Of a stretch of 64,000 bases of DNA, positions 58,801-64,000 are shown one piece after another. Within the stretch, counting starts at the first letter, position 1, and every line of letters starts with the position of its first letter. The notes beneath the pieces are model-generated. The model saw only the letters and a list, made by a program, of their open reading frames with translations. It searched no databases and was not told the DNA's origin. The DNA is taken from NCBI GenBank assembly GCA_032622095.1, contig CP136063.1:177855956-177919955 (forward strand), read 5' to 3'. Position numbers and translations under genes: made by a program. This DNA is from Siphonodentalium dalli (taxonomy: Eukaryota; Mollusca; Scaphopoda; Gadilida; Siphonodentaliidae).

Positions 58801-61781
58801 ATCAGGAATGTAAGATTGTTCGAACATTTGTAAATAACATGATGATCGTCCTTAGTCAAGAATATATGGCCTTGATTAGGAATGCTTTACTGCTCCTTCG
58901 TGGCTTTGGTAAAACAAAAGTACAGTAATGCCCTAAATAATCGACTCCTTAACCACAGGAGAATTATGGGTAACTTTTCAGGATTTAGTCGGAAATATGG
59001 CTTGTTGGCATTCATCGGAAAGCTCTCAGTGAGAGCTTTCCGATGAATGGCAACAAGCCATATTTCCGACTAAATCCTGAAAAGTTACCCATAATTCTCC
59101 TGTGGTTAAGGAGTTGATTATTTCGGGCATTACTGTATACTGCTATAGTGCATCAACTGACTGGCAGTCTACCTGTCATCAATCATGACCTAGCTTGCAT
59201 AATAATCAGCAATTCTTACCCATCCAATTTATTCTCAATTTTAAAATGCATGGTTTGAGATATATATTTATATACTTACTTTTGGCTTATGTTTGGCATT
59301 GAGCCTATCAACCGTGTCCCAAACTTGAGTCAGATTATACTTGCATATAGGACCTGGCACATATCCACTTCTTGTGTAGTATCCTGTCAAAATCGTAGAA
59401 AAGACAGCAAGGGGATTATAGAGGCAATTATAATGGTTCGACTCACTCATGTGTAGCTACTTGGTCCCCATTCGTTCAATGGAGATTTCCATACACAGAA
59501 AGTAGTGGGAGGAGCTTATGGTTGCTAGGAGACAAGGCATCTGCAGAAATATGTTAATTAGTTTTACAGAGCCGGCCTGCATACATGATATAATACACCA
59601 GAGAACATTTAATTGTGAAAAATATGATGATTGTCACCAGACCTGTTAAGTTTTGAAAATGTCAATCCGTGAGATTTTTGCGGGAGGTATGCCCAAATAT
59701 GTTCATGTTCCAAAAATATTTTTTATGATGAAGATTGCATAGTTTATATGAGTTTCTATTTTATAAATATATAGACCTAAATAAAATGGCAATGAATGTC
59801 CTGTTGGTAATTGTAATAGAGCTGCTCTGTGTGTGAGATACCACCATTTATTGAAAAGAAAGAAGCAGATCACACTTCGTAAAAATAGTCAGAATTCCAC
59901 CGGATACAGCCGGATATGCGCGAAACCGAAAGTACAACATCGTAATAAACGACAAAATGGACTCGCCTTACGGTTTAACCCACAAAAGAAATGCACACAT
60001 TCCACCATTTATTAACAAATTTTAAGAAGCAGAAACTTTGTTTAAAGTTAGTCAAAACGAACCCGAGTTACACAGGTTACAACTGGACATGTATGTGTGA
60101 AACCGAAAGTACAAAATGACCCGTCTTAACAGTTTTACCCGCAGAATAAAAGACACATTCCGTTCTCAATTCATACCACTATCAGTGAACTTAAATCATA
60201 AAGTATCCATTACTTATGTTCATCAATGGGGCCTCACAATACAGCTGCACACTTGTGATTAAACGTATTGTTTTATTTCGTTTGCAATGCATGCCACTAA
60301 TCCGTTACTAAGAAATGTCATCAATGAGGCCTAACAATACAGAACTTTGCACACTTGTGATTATGCGTATTGTTTACTAAAACAACACCCTTTATAAGTG
60401 TGGCTTCACTAGAGTGTGAAAATCAATTAATATCAGTCACAGTTCACCACAACTTGAGTCTTCAATCAAAAGTTACCGACGGTATATTCTGTGAATGTTA
60501 ATGTGTGGGTATTTACGGTACCGGAAGTCACTGTCATTTGGGGAATTCCCGCAAATGCACGAATTTAAAAAATAAAAAAAACTTCGTTTTGGGATTTTCA
60601 ATGTGGGGTTTTGACGAATCCGTGAGAAATTGGGGGTTATCCGTGTGTGGCGGAATTGCCGTGGCAATCCGTGAGTCTCACGGACAATCCGTGGAACTTA
60701 ACAGCTCTGATTGTCACACAAAATGAAAAACAGTCTTATAATTATGGATGAGTTTCCAACATTGCACAAATCGATATTTCAGTCCATTATGATTTGGCAA
60801 CAAAATAGTTGTTTGAAAATATGCAACTTAAAACTGATTTGATTGACAGCTGTGGAAAGGTCCATTGTAGGGATGTTCTGATAATAAGTTCAACAATTAA
60901 GCTAAGATTAAAATTACATACATGTATATTTCGATGTTATATATATAAACGGTCATTATATGGGAGAGAGACATACTTTAAGTTGTGAGGGGAGAGAGAC
61001 ATACTGTAAGTTGAAAAACTTGTGTCTTAATCCCTTTGCTATGTTTATCATGCAATAAAATATGTTTGCACTATTTAACCCTTTCGTGATGCACTGTTGC
61101 AGCATTAAATATCCTGTGCCAGTGCATTCTCCCATAGCGAGCCTCGCATATATAAGAGAATGCACTGGCTTACAAGGTCAAGGTAAATATTGCTAGGCCA
61201 ATGTATTCTCTTATATATGCATATATAATAGAATGCATTAACACAGGGTTTTCGCAAAATTTCAGGAAGATCCAGTCATGGAAGGGTTAAACAGCCTTAT
61301 GGTTCAGTTACAATCACATTTCATACATTTTATGAGTATATTCAGTCACAACTTCATAATATTAATATTGTCTTATATTCACATATACCATATAGAAATG
61401 CCAATGTTCTTTATAATATGAGATCGCGTAGGAAGGTCAGAAATGCTATAATCATTTGGCAAGGTTATATCATTTGGTTACTATCTTTGGAAAGCTTATT
61501 GAAAATAAGTGCAACAACTCTGATTTTCTAAGTTGGCAGATGAATGTTTCTAAAACAAACAAAAAACAGAAAGTTATTTTTTTTTATCTATCTGCAATCT
61601 GTCTATTATCGGACAGTATTCAACTAAAACATTGAGAATATATTTCATAAACCACAGACCTGGTCCACATCTAACTTGTTCACCATCGTTGTCCAGACCA
61701 TCTGTAGCTAGCACTATCAGCGACTGGCAACCAGTTCTTGGATTTTTACTCATGAGGTCAAATGCTATTTCAAAACCTTTC
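37622..61781 (-). CDS. VWA and Cache domain protein (CACHD1 / calcium-channel alpha2delta-like), 3' part of gene, 14 exons
   Basis: Fourteen exons with GT-AG borders and matching phases join to 835 codons plus a stop. Exon order in transcription: 61781-61660, 59383-59280, 58389-58136, 55986-55842, 55116-54937, 54232-54164, 52807-52470, 50614-50459, 48651-48437, 46292-46088, 44198-43988, 42628-42490, 41404-41242, 37829-37622. Residues 1-41 are the end of a von Willebrand A domain (LIVLATDG, the TD of the metal site). Residues 76-210 include IFSYL, KIACN, WTSPYLDAWGLGL and GVVGIDATLQEI (first Cache domain). YYYAGVPGTEYSF at about 270 and RPWY at 457-460 with ISTPYMDAAGVGKIVTISQA mark the second Cache region. 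A cysteine-rich part and a hydrophobic C-terminus (about 820-835) suggest a GPI signal or a short membrane anchor. Family members are extracellular membrane proteins that modulate channels or receptors. The N-terminus lies outside the window. CACHD1-like versus alpha2delta proper is undecided. Confidence 0.85.
38040..40060. repeat. Long interspersed repeat of the 'gagctatagtc' type, two nested starts
   Basis: Two head sequences, 'ctcacctgagacgaagtctc' (38040) and 'ctcatctgagaccaagtctc' (38915), are each followed by 'ggtggagctatagtc'. Modules of ~130 bases carrying 'ttcagatttgttcaaatggg' follow, and the repeat ends with 'cacagtcattgactgtcttg' near 40047, as in the copy at 30106-31270. A short G/C-rich '(gtccatcc)n' tract lies at 38085-38110. 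It lies in the last intron of the VWA/Cache gene. Confidence 0.75.
40953..41195. mobile_element. TTAA-flanked hairpin MITE, copy d
   Basis: Diverged ends 'ttaaactttcatgactgaag' and 'catgaaagtgttagttaa'; internal 'cttatatatg' type arms. Its edge is about 40 bases from the donor of exon 13. Confidence 0.7.
41242..41404 (-). CDS. Exon 13
   Basis: Acceptor 'ttttttttcag', donor GTATTTG. Encodes GPSGMLTGNVSGPC … YYVTALPKTNLYLLVIENW; the 'IP-TNL-LLV' block is a family hallmark near the C-terminus. Confidence 0.88.
42306..42372. mobile_element. Half copy of TA-flanked MITE
   Basis: Only the right half is present: 'tcctgaaaaattacccataa' through 'ttagggcattactgta'. It lies within an intron. Confidence 0.75.
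42490..42628 (-). CDS. Exon 12
   Basis: Acceptor 'ttttgtttcag', donor GTAAGTTGG. Encodes VTLEGIPSKPEEKDDYY … DYGCIQDVVGYSVVDQKLG. Confidence 0.88.
43030..43266. mobile_element. TTAA-flanked hairpin MITE, copy e
   Basis: TTAA-CCCTTTCATGACAGGAGCTG on the left and '…ccagtcatgaaagtgtta' on the right; internal arms partly degraded. Confidence 0.78.
43496..43950. mobile_element. CAAGCCT-family MITE, complete long form with perfect 8-bp TSD
   Basis: CAAGCCTGCAAATAGTGTGT … ACACACTATTTACAGGCTTG, flanked by ATAACATA on both sides (43488-43495 and 43951-43958). Two inverted arm pairs enclose a ~190-base spacer (43615-43825). The 8-bp TSD suggests a hAT origin. Confidence 0.9.
43988..44198 (-). CDS. 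Exon 11
   Basis: Acceptor 'gttgtccgcag', donor GTAAGTG. Encodes RCYLFDTKGYLVMDPDF … EGEVMKDLIYKHKFLKR … VDFQGSC, matching the alpha2delta 'dGfLv … VM--Ll---F-- … YQ--C' pattern. A CAAGCCT MITE with its TSD ends 23 bases from the donor. Confidence 0.92.
44360..44828. mobile_element. TTAA-flanked MITE, divergent long member
   Basis: TTAATCCTTTCAGTGCCAGG … CCTGGCACTGAAAGGGTTAA. It shares the internal 'gcattctcttatatatgcga' hairpin (about 44708-44774) with the other TTAA copies but has different outer arms. Confidence 0.75.
45327..45580. mobile_element. CAAGCCT-family MITE, compact palindromic form
   Basis: CAAGCCTTGAAATAGGGTGT … CTATTTCAAGGCTTG; flanks 'acaataag' and 'acattaag' agree at 7 of 8. 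Both halves are themselves palindromes ('gatgct…agcatc'), so it can fold either as one long or two short hairpins. Confidence 0.85.
46088..46292 (-). CDS. Exon 10
   Basis: Acceptor 'ttttcttacag', donor GTAAAGG. Encodes KTCYLSKAPGPNRDH … GLDILYDDFQKKTMG … CGLNYTCPDGEPDCS. Confidence 0.88.
46332..47224. mobile_element. CCCTTTCTAYACT MITE split by later insertions
   Basis: TTAA-CCCTTTCTATACTAAATGG at the left and 'ctttagtatagaaagtg-TTAA' at the right (47221-47224). The interior is separated by about 680 bases that include the CAAGCCT MITE 46835-47089. Confidence 0.65.
46835..47089. mobile_element. CAAGCCT-family MITE, compact form with perfect 8-bp TSD
   Basis: CAAGCCTTGAAATAGTGTGT … CTATTTCAAGGCTTG, flanked by GTGATAAA on both sides (46827-46834 and 47090-47097). 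Confidence 0.92.
47915..48130. mobile_element. TA-flanked hairpin MITE, copy d
   Basis: TA-CAGT-ATGCCCTAAATAATC … GATTATTTAGGGCATTACTG-TA, near-perfect palindrome. Confidence 0.85.
48201..48416. mobile_element. TA-flanked hairpin MITE, copy e
   Basis: TA-CAGTAATGTCCTAAATAATC … GATTATTTAGGGCATTA. It lies 70 bases from copy d and ends about 20 bases from the donor site of exon 9. Confidence 0.85.
48437..48651 (-). CDS. Exon 9: second Cache domain signature
   Basis: Acceptor 'attttttag', donor GTAAGTG. Encodes RPWYKGTSAQPHRTSISTPY then MDAAGVGKIVTISQAVFEG and a Cys-rich stretch (CRCNVDDDC). A TA-flanked MITE ends about 20 bases beyond the donor. Confidence 0.92.
49385..49905. repeat. Interspersed repeat with a tandem ~125-bp dimer
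   Basis: Two consecutive copies of a block containing 'gatgtcaccgctgac', 'gagatatcgcccaaggtcat' and 'cccgacaaaaatatt' (about 49497-49620 and 49618-49740). They are followed by 'gaaatttcgtctcgatatc', then a duplicated 'acgctc(a/t)ttaat'. Class not determined. Confidence 0.65.
50154..50330. mobile_element. CAAGCCT-family MITE, 3'-truncated
   Basis: Begins 'caagcctgcaaatagtgtgc' and contains three arms but breaks off after 'ctagcccgcc' at about 50325, without the right terminus. Confidence 0.78.
50459..50614 (-). CDS. Exon 8
   Basis: Acceptor 'gttttccag', donor GTAAGTT. Encodes ADVLITKPIEEIWKN … SGVFRTYPGHRSTRLYNPVK; the 'GVFR-YPG' block is typical of the alpha2delta/CACHD1 family. Confidence 0.9.
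50886..51350 (+). repeat. tRNA-derived SINE, long form
   Basis: The head has an A-box-like 'tagctcagttggtttg' (50896-50911) and B box GGGTTCAAATCCG (about 50949-50961). A ~380-base body follows with 'cccatggcatcac'-like and 'gaagaagtcacgggttcggc' segments. It ends near a '(agatacag)n' tail at 51350-51370. Confidence 0.7.
51904..52120. mobile_element. TA-flanked hairpin MITE, copy f
   Basis: TA-CAGTAATGCCCTAAGTAATT … GATTACTTAGGGCATTACTG-TA. A compensating change (aagta / tactt) keeps the arms complementary. Confidence 0.87.
52470..52807 (-). CDS. Exon 7 (longest exon)
   Basis: Acceptor 'ctattttcag', donor GTAAAAA. Encodes VFRRSNEPTNRAKISDSYF … VYETLNVLETAEKYPGL … IFLPAMAYCDPTNYVY … ending at GIR. 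Links the two Cache segments. Confidence 0.88.
53174..53370. mobile_element. TA-flanked hairpin MITE, copy g (shortened loop)
   Basis: 'acacagtaatgctctaaata … tatttagagcattactgta'; the centre is reduced to 'ggaaagcaacaatggcaac'. The second hairpin at 63905-64000 has the same reduced centre. Confidence 0.82.
53484..53737. mobile_element. CAAGCCT-family MITE, compact form, no matching TSD
   Basis: CAAGCCTTGAAATAGGGTGT … CTATTTCAAGACTTG. The flanks 'gaatcaac' and 'acgaaggg' do not match, so one edge may be rearranged. Confidence 0.8.
53950..54125. mobile_element. TA-flanked hairpin MITE, copy h (internal deletion)
   Basis: TA-CAGTAATGCCCTAAATAGTC … GATTATTTAGGGCATTTCTG-TA. The left arm is shortened after 'gatttagt', so the hairpin is asymmetric. 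It lies 39 bases from the donor of exon 6. Confidence 0.82.
54164..54232 (-). CDS. Exon 6 (micro-exon, 23 codons)
   Basis: Acceptor 'attatttttcag', donor GTGAGTG. Encodes TYYYAGVPGTEYSFAYILSE; the GVPGTEYS block is shared with CACHD1-type proteins. Phase 0 on both sides. Confidence 0.88.
54937..55116 (-). CDS. Exon 5
   Basis: Acceptor 'gcagtttgcag', donor GTATGC. Sixty codons in phase 0: TLSPFINISSLNSLLQL … EVLQDMLDGKSGTRRIGSK. A CAAGCCT MITE begins 29 bases upstream of the acceptor AG. Confidence 0.85.
55148..55401. mobile_element. CAAGCCT-family MITE, compact form
   Basis: CAAGCCTTGAAATAGTGAGC … CTATTTCAAGGCTTG; flanks 'tttacaat' and 'tttacaaa' agree at 7 of 8. Confidence 0.88.
55842..55986 (-). 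CDS. Exon 4: first Cache domain core
   Basis: Acceptor 'ctccatttcag', donor GTAAGTTA. Encodes TIGVVGIDATLQEIQNLL then SFLINDKGESIYHPNLIP, the strand-rich core of a Cache (PAS-like) sensor domain. Confidence 0.92.
56063..56322. mobile_element. TTAA-flanked hairpin MITE, copy f
   Basis: TTAA-CCCTTCCTTGACTGTAGCTT … AGCTCCCGCCATGAAAGAG-TTAA with internal 'ttctcttatatatg' hairpins. Confidence 0.82.
56545..58105. repeat. Dispersed pieces of a long-form CAAGCCT MITE around ~1.1 kb of other sequence
   Basis: 56545-56810 carries 'ctagcatcactaaattcact', 'ggcctcatcttct' and the internal spacer. 57950-58105 carries the matching opposite arm ('ggtctcccatagaagatgag' and 'cagaatgaggtcccc'). 56830-57930 between them shows no gene and no recognisable termini; it includes a pyrimidine-rich stretch at 57080-57420. 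Confidence 0.5.
58136..58389 (-). CDS. Exon 3: end of VWA fold and start of first Cache domain
   Basis: Acceptor 'ctttgaacag', donor GTAAGG. Encodes AQIFSYLIKDNAEIF, KIACNHGG and then WTSPYLDAWGLGLLLTY…SKVTGK. IFSYL with KIACN is characteristic of alpha2delta/CACHD1 proteins. A TTAA MITE begins only 41 bases upstream of the acceptor. Confidence 0.9.
58431..58700. mobile_element. TTAA-flanked hairpin MITE, copy g
   Basis: TTAA-CCCTTCCATTATTGGAGCTT on the left and 'cagctcccatcatgaacctc' on the right, where the exact TTAA is lost; internal hairpins are intact. It sits 41 bases from the acceptor of exon 3. Confidence 0.78.
58921..59138. mobile_element. TA-flanked hairpin MITE, copy i
   Basis: TA-CAGTAATGCCCTAAATAATC … GATTATTTCGGGCATTACTG-TA; a near-perfect palindrome of ~215 bases, including paired variants (acaggagaattat / ataattctcctgt). 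Confidence 0.9.
59280..59383 (-). CDS. Exon 2: VWA-to-Cache linker
   Basis: Acceptor 'ttttgacag', donor GTAAGTAT. Encodes GYYTRSGYVPGPICKYN then VWDTVDRLNAKHKPK. Phase joins to the previous exon through a shared glycine codon. Confidence 0.85.
59638..60719. mobile_element. Non-autonomous hAT-type transposon with perfect 8-bp TSD
   Basis: The left end is CAGACCTGTTAAGTT and the complement of the right end is CAGAGCTGTTAAGTT. The direct repeat ATTGTCAC flanks it (59630-59637 and 60720-60727). 'caatccgtgag' recurs near both ends in inverted order. Internal near-duplications are 'gaaaccgaaagtacaa' (about 59921 and 60099) and 'gcacacttgtgatta' (about 60247 and 60350). CAGRG-type ends plus an 8-bp TSD are typical of hAT. 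No transposase frame. Confidence 0.88.
61075..61290. mobile_element. TTAA-flanked hairpin MITE, copy h
   Basis: TTAA-CCCTTTCGTGATGCACTGTT … GATCCAGTCATGGAAGGG-TTAA, with internal arms partly deleted. Confidence 0.8.
61660..61781 (-). CDS. Exon 1 in window: end of VWA domain
   Basis: The acceptor 'attttatag' precedes 61781. The frame reads KGFEIAFDLMSK then CQSLIVLATDGLDNDGEQ. The donor at 61659 is GTCTGT, a weak but valid GT; it is the least certain border. T26-D27-G28 fit the third metal-site loop of a VWA domain; the first loop (DxSxS) must be in an exon beyond the window. Confidence 0.8.
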
Positions 61782-61856
61782 CTATAAAATAGATGTATTT
61801 GAAAACTTTAATATATATATAGATCAAATGCCATTTAATGCCCTATTCCTGTAAAA

Positions 61857-62117
61857 TCTATATATATAAAACCTGTTGAATGTGTGTGTGTGGGTGCGTG
61901 TAAATCGGACACGCTTTCAGCATTTATAACTTTTCATTCTTACGTCTAATTTAGCCCCAGTTTGGCTCACGGCCTACAATGTGTCATAGAAGATGACTGA
62001 CCATATTTTCACCGATTGATCGAAGGAAACATGAGATCGATCATGATCCTCAAAGGCCGTATTTCCACTCAAATAGACACTAATTCTTATGACGTTTGTC
62101 GAAATGGCAATTCCCTA
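61857..62117 (+). mobile_element. Possible Helitron-like fragment
   Basis: Begins 'tctatatatataaaacctg', a 5' end common in animal Helitrons, and 'ccctagt' (CTAG followed by T) occurs 260 bases on. No clear hairpin precedes the CTAG, so this is weak. A second 'tctatatatataagaaaa' occurs at about 62537. Confidence 0.3.
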
Positions 62118-62670
62118 GTATATACATAATACCTAGGATGTCAAATGCCATTAAAAATCTGTTCATGTAAAAGAGAGATAAAATACACAGGCAGTCAAAT
62201 GTCATTTCAAAACCTTTTCCTGCAAATAGAAAAATACCTATTGGGTGCTCTTAAAATAGAGAATATTTCCAATCAAACATCTAGATGGTGAAAAATTGTG
62301 CTTCCTTCTGATCTGATCTTCATGCAAAAATGAAAAAAAAGACCCTGTTTTATCTCTGAAGTTGTAATTTCTAACAAACCAGTTATTTCTGAAACATAGA
62401 TGTCATGTAATCTCTCCAGTCAAAAAATTAGTAAAAGCACACAACATGTAACTAAATTACCTAGTACATGTAGAAGTGATTTTATTTTAAATTTGCAGTA
62501 GAGTTTCAATTCCTAACTAAATAGCTGTTCTGTAATCTATATATATAAGAAAATATAAAGGTTCACAAGACATGATTCAGCTTATTTCAGTATTGTCGGC
62601 CAATTAATTAACATGTTATGTTCCTGATGTCGCAAAATTTTTAAGGAAAAAACAGTTATAGTGATATTTA

Positions 62671-63585
62671 CATGTATATGGGGGGGGGGGGGGGGCAACG
62701 TCCTTCTATTTATTACCTATTTTGTGATATCAATAACTCATTTTGTGATATCCCAAAATGAATATATGATATTCCAAAATCAAATATATAATATCATTAA
62801 ATTGTCAGCATTTAGAGATATCACATATTCGATTTAATGATATCATATATTAGTTTTGTGATATCACTTATTCATATTTTGGATATCATACAATTCTTTT
62901 TGTGATATCAATAATTCAGATGAAAATACTGTTTATACATTTAGTGATATCATAAATTGATTTTAAGATATCACTAATTCCAATTTGTGATATCATAAAT
63001 TCATTTTTGAATATCACAAAATAGAATTATTGATATCACAAAATAGTAAGTATTTAGTGATATCAATATTCGATTTTGTGATATTATAAAATGTGGGGAA
63101 TTAGTGACATCACAAAATGATTTTAAGATATCACAAAATGGAATTACTGATATAATGAATTAATTTTGTGATATCACAAAATAGAATATATGATATCACA
63201 AAATAAGTAAGCATTTAGTGATATCAATCATTTGATTTTATGATATCATAAAATTATTTGATGATATCACAAACTGTTGAATGAATAGTAGTTAAGCTAT
63301 GCCATTTTCTATTTATTGATATCACAAAATGAATTTATGAACAAAAACGAATTAGTGATATCACTAAATGCTTAATATTTTGATTTTGTGATATCAAAAA
63401 ATGAATCTATGATATCACAAATTGGAATTGGTCATGTCTTAAAATCATTTTGTGATATATAATATTTAATGATATCATATATTCGATTTTGCGATATCAT
63501 ATATTCATTTTGTGATATCACAAAATGAATTATTGATATCACAAAATAGGGAATAAATAGAAGAACAGCGCCCCATACATGTATA
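62671..63585. mobile_element. GATATC-rich palindromic element with its own inverted ends
   Basis: Outer ends are inverted: 'catgtatatggggg…tccttctatttatta' on the left and, on the complement of the right, 'catgtatggggcgctgttct' then 'tctatttattccctatt'. Between them about 27 GATATC palindromes recur, mostly as 'tttgtgatatcacaaaa', 'tgatatcaataattc' or 'tgatatcataaattc', at irregular 20-45 base spacing in both orientations. A 16-G run lies at 62680-62695. It lies upstream of the first visible exon, either within a further intron or outside the gene. No coding. Confidence 0.7.
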
Positions 63586-63711
63586 CAGCTTTTATTAAAA
63601 AAATAATGTAAATGCAAATCTTGAGAGAGAGAGATTCTGACTTTAAGTTCTTCCCACACCATCTTCAATTATTGATTTAAGAAAGCAGAATATGATTCAA
63701 CACATTGGTTG

Positions 63712-63897
63712 TACAGTAATGCTCTAAATAATCGACTCCTTAACCACAGCAGAATTATGGGTAACTTTTCAGGATTTAGTCATAAATATGGCTTGTTGCC
63801 ATTCATCGGAAAGCTCTCCCGAGAGCTTTCCGATAAATGGCAACAAGCCATATTTCCGACTAAATCCTGAAAAGTTACCCATAATTCTGCTGTGGTT
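63712..63897. mobile_element. TA-flanked hairpin MITE, copy j, right end missing
   Basis: TA-CAGTAATGCTCTAAATAATC; the second arm stops at 'ctgctgtggttaaa' (63899) and runs directly into another hairpin of the same family. Confidence 0.82.
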
Positions 63898-63904
63898 AAA
63901 GACA

Positions 63905-64000
63905 AGGTAAATTTTCAGGATTTAGTCGAAATATGGCTTGTTGCCATTCATCGGAAAGCAACAATGGCAACAAGCCATATTTCCGACTAAATCCTGAAAA
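63905..64000. mobile_element. TA-flanked hairpin MITE, copy k, partial
   Basis: 'aaattttcaggatttagtcg' through the reduced centre 'ggaaagcaacaatggcaac' to the window edge; no outer termini in view. Confidence 0.75.

Noticed and set aside
61857-62117. Confident Helitron call
   Set aside because: The expected hairpin before the CTAG 3' end is not evident, so it was kept only as a low-confidence feature.
62700-63560. CRISPR-like array because of regular short palindromic repeats
   Set aside because: Repeats are irregularly spaced and degenerate in a eukaryotic intergenic/intronic context, with no cas genes; better explained as a palindromic mobile repeat.

Overview
The window looks like nuclear DNA from an AT-rich invertebrate animal. 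There are no dense reading frames. One protein gene is split into short exons with GT-AG borders, and most of the rest is interspersed repeat. Two repeat types (a 'gagctatagtc...gtccgtccgtc' element with 'cagatttgttcaaatg' modules, and tRNA-derived SINEs) remind me of bivalve molluscs. That placement is an inference from memory, not something the sequence proves.

Layout. 1-2335: repeat remnants, a 1.1 kb deletion-derivative hAT element with an 8-bp target duplication and a broken BED zinc finger, and part of a palindromic MITE. 2336-30105: one decayed non-LTR retrotransposon (LINE, minus strand) split by two very large insertions. The first (3050-8898) is a foldback element with long composite inverted arms and a ~190-200 bp satellite in its middle. 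The second (11473-30068) is an 18.6 kb head-to-tail array of four nearly identical ~4.42 kb units. Each unit has its own 20-21 bp terminal inverted repeats (CAGGG...), but the array as a whole has one 5-bp target duplication (CTTTC). Removing the array and one CTTTC restores the LINE endonuclease reading frame. Unit 4 carries a younger 893 bp TIR element with a 9-bp target duplication.

30105-37600: a mosaic of bivalve-type repeats, tRNA-like SINEs and hairpin MITEs. 37622-61781 (minus strand): the 3' part of a VWA plus Cache domain gene of the CACHD1 / calcium-channel alpha2delta type. I resolved 14 exons with matching phases, giving 835 codons and a stop; the 5' end lies beyond position 64000. 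Its introns are packed with three MITE families: TA-flanked (mariner-type), TTAA-flanked (piggyBac-type) and 8-bp-TSD 'CAAGCCT' (hAT-type). Several lie within 20-50 bases of splice sites. A second non-autonomous hAT element (59638-60719) and a GATATC-rich palindromic element (about 62671-63585) lie at the far end.

The most unusual object is the four-unit transposon-like array with abutting termini and a single target duplication. It suggests either insertion of a multimer or amplification in place after a single insertion.
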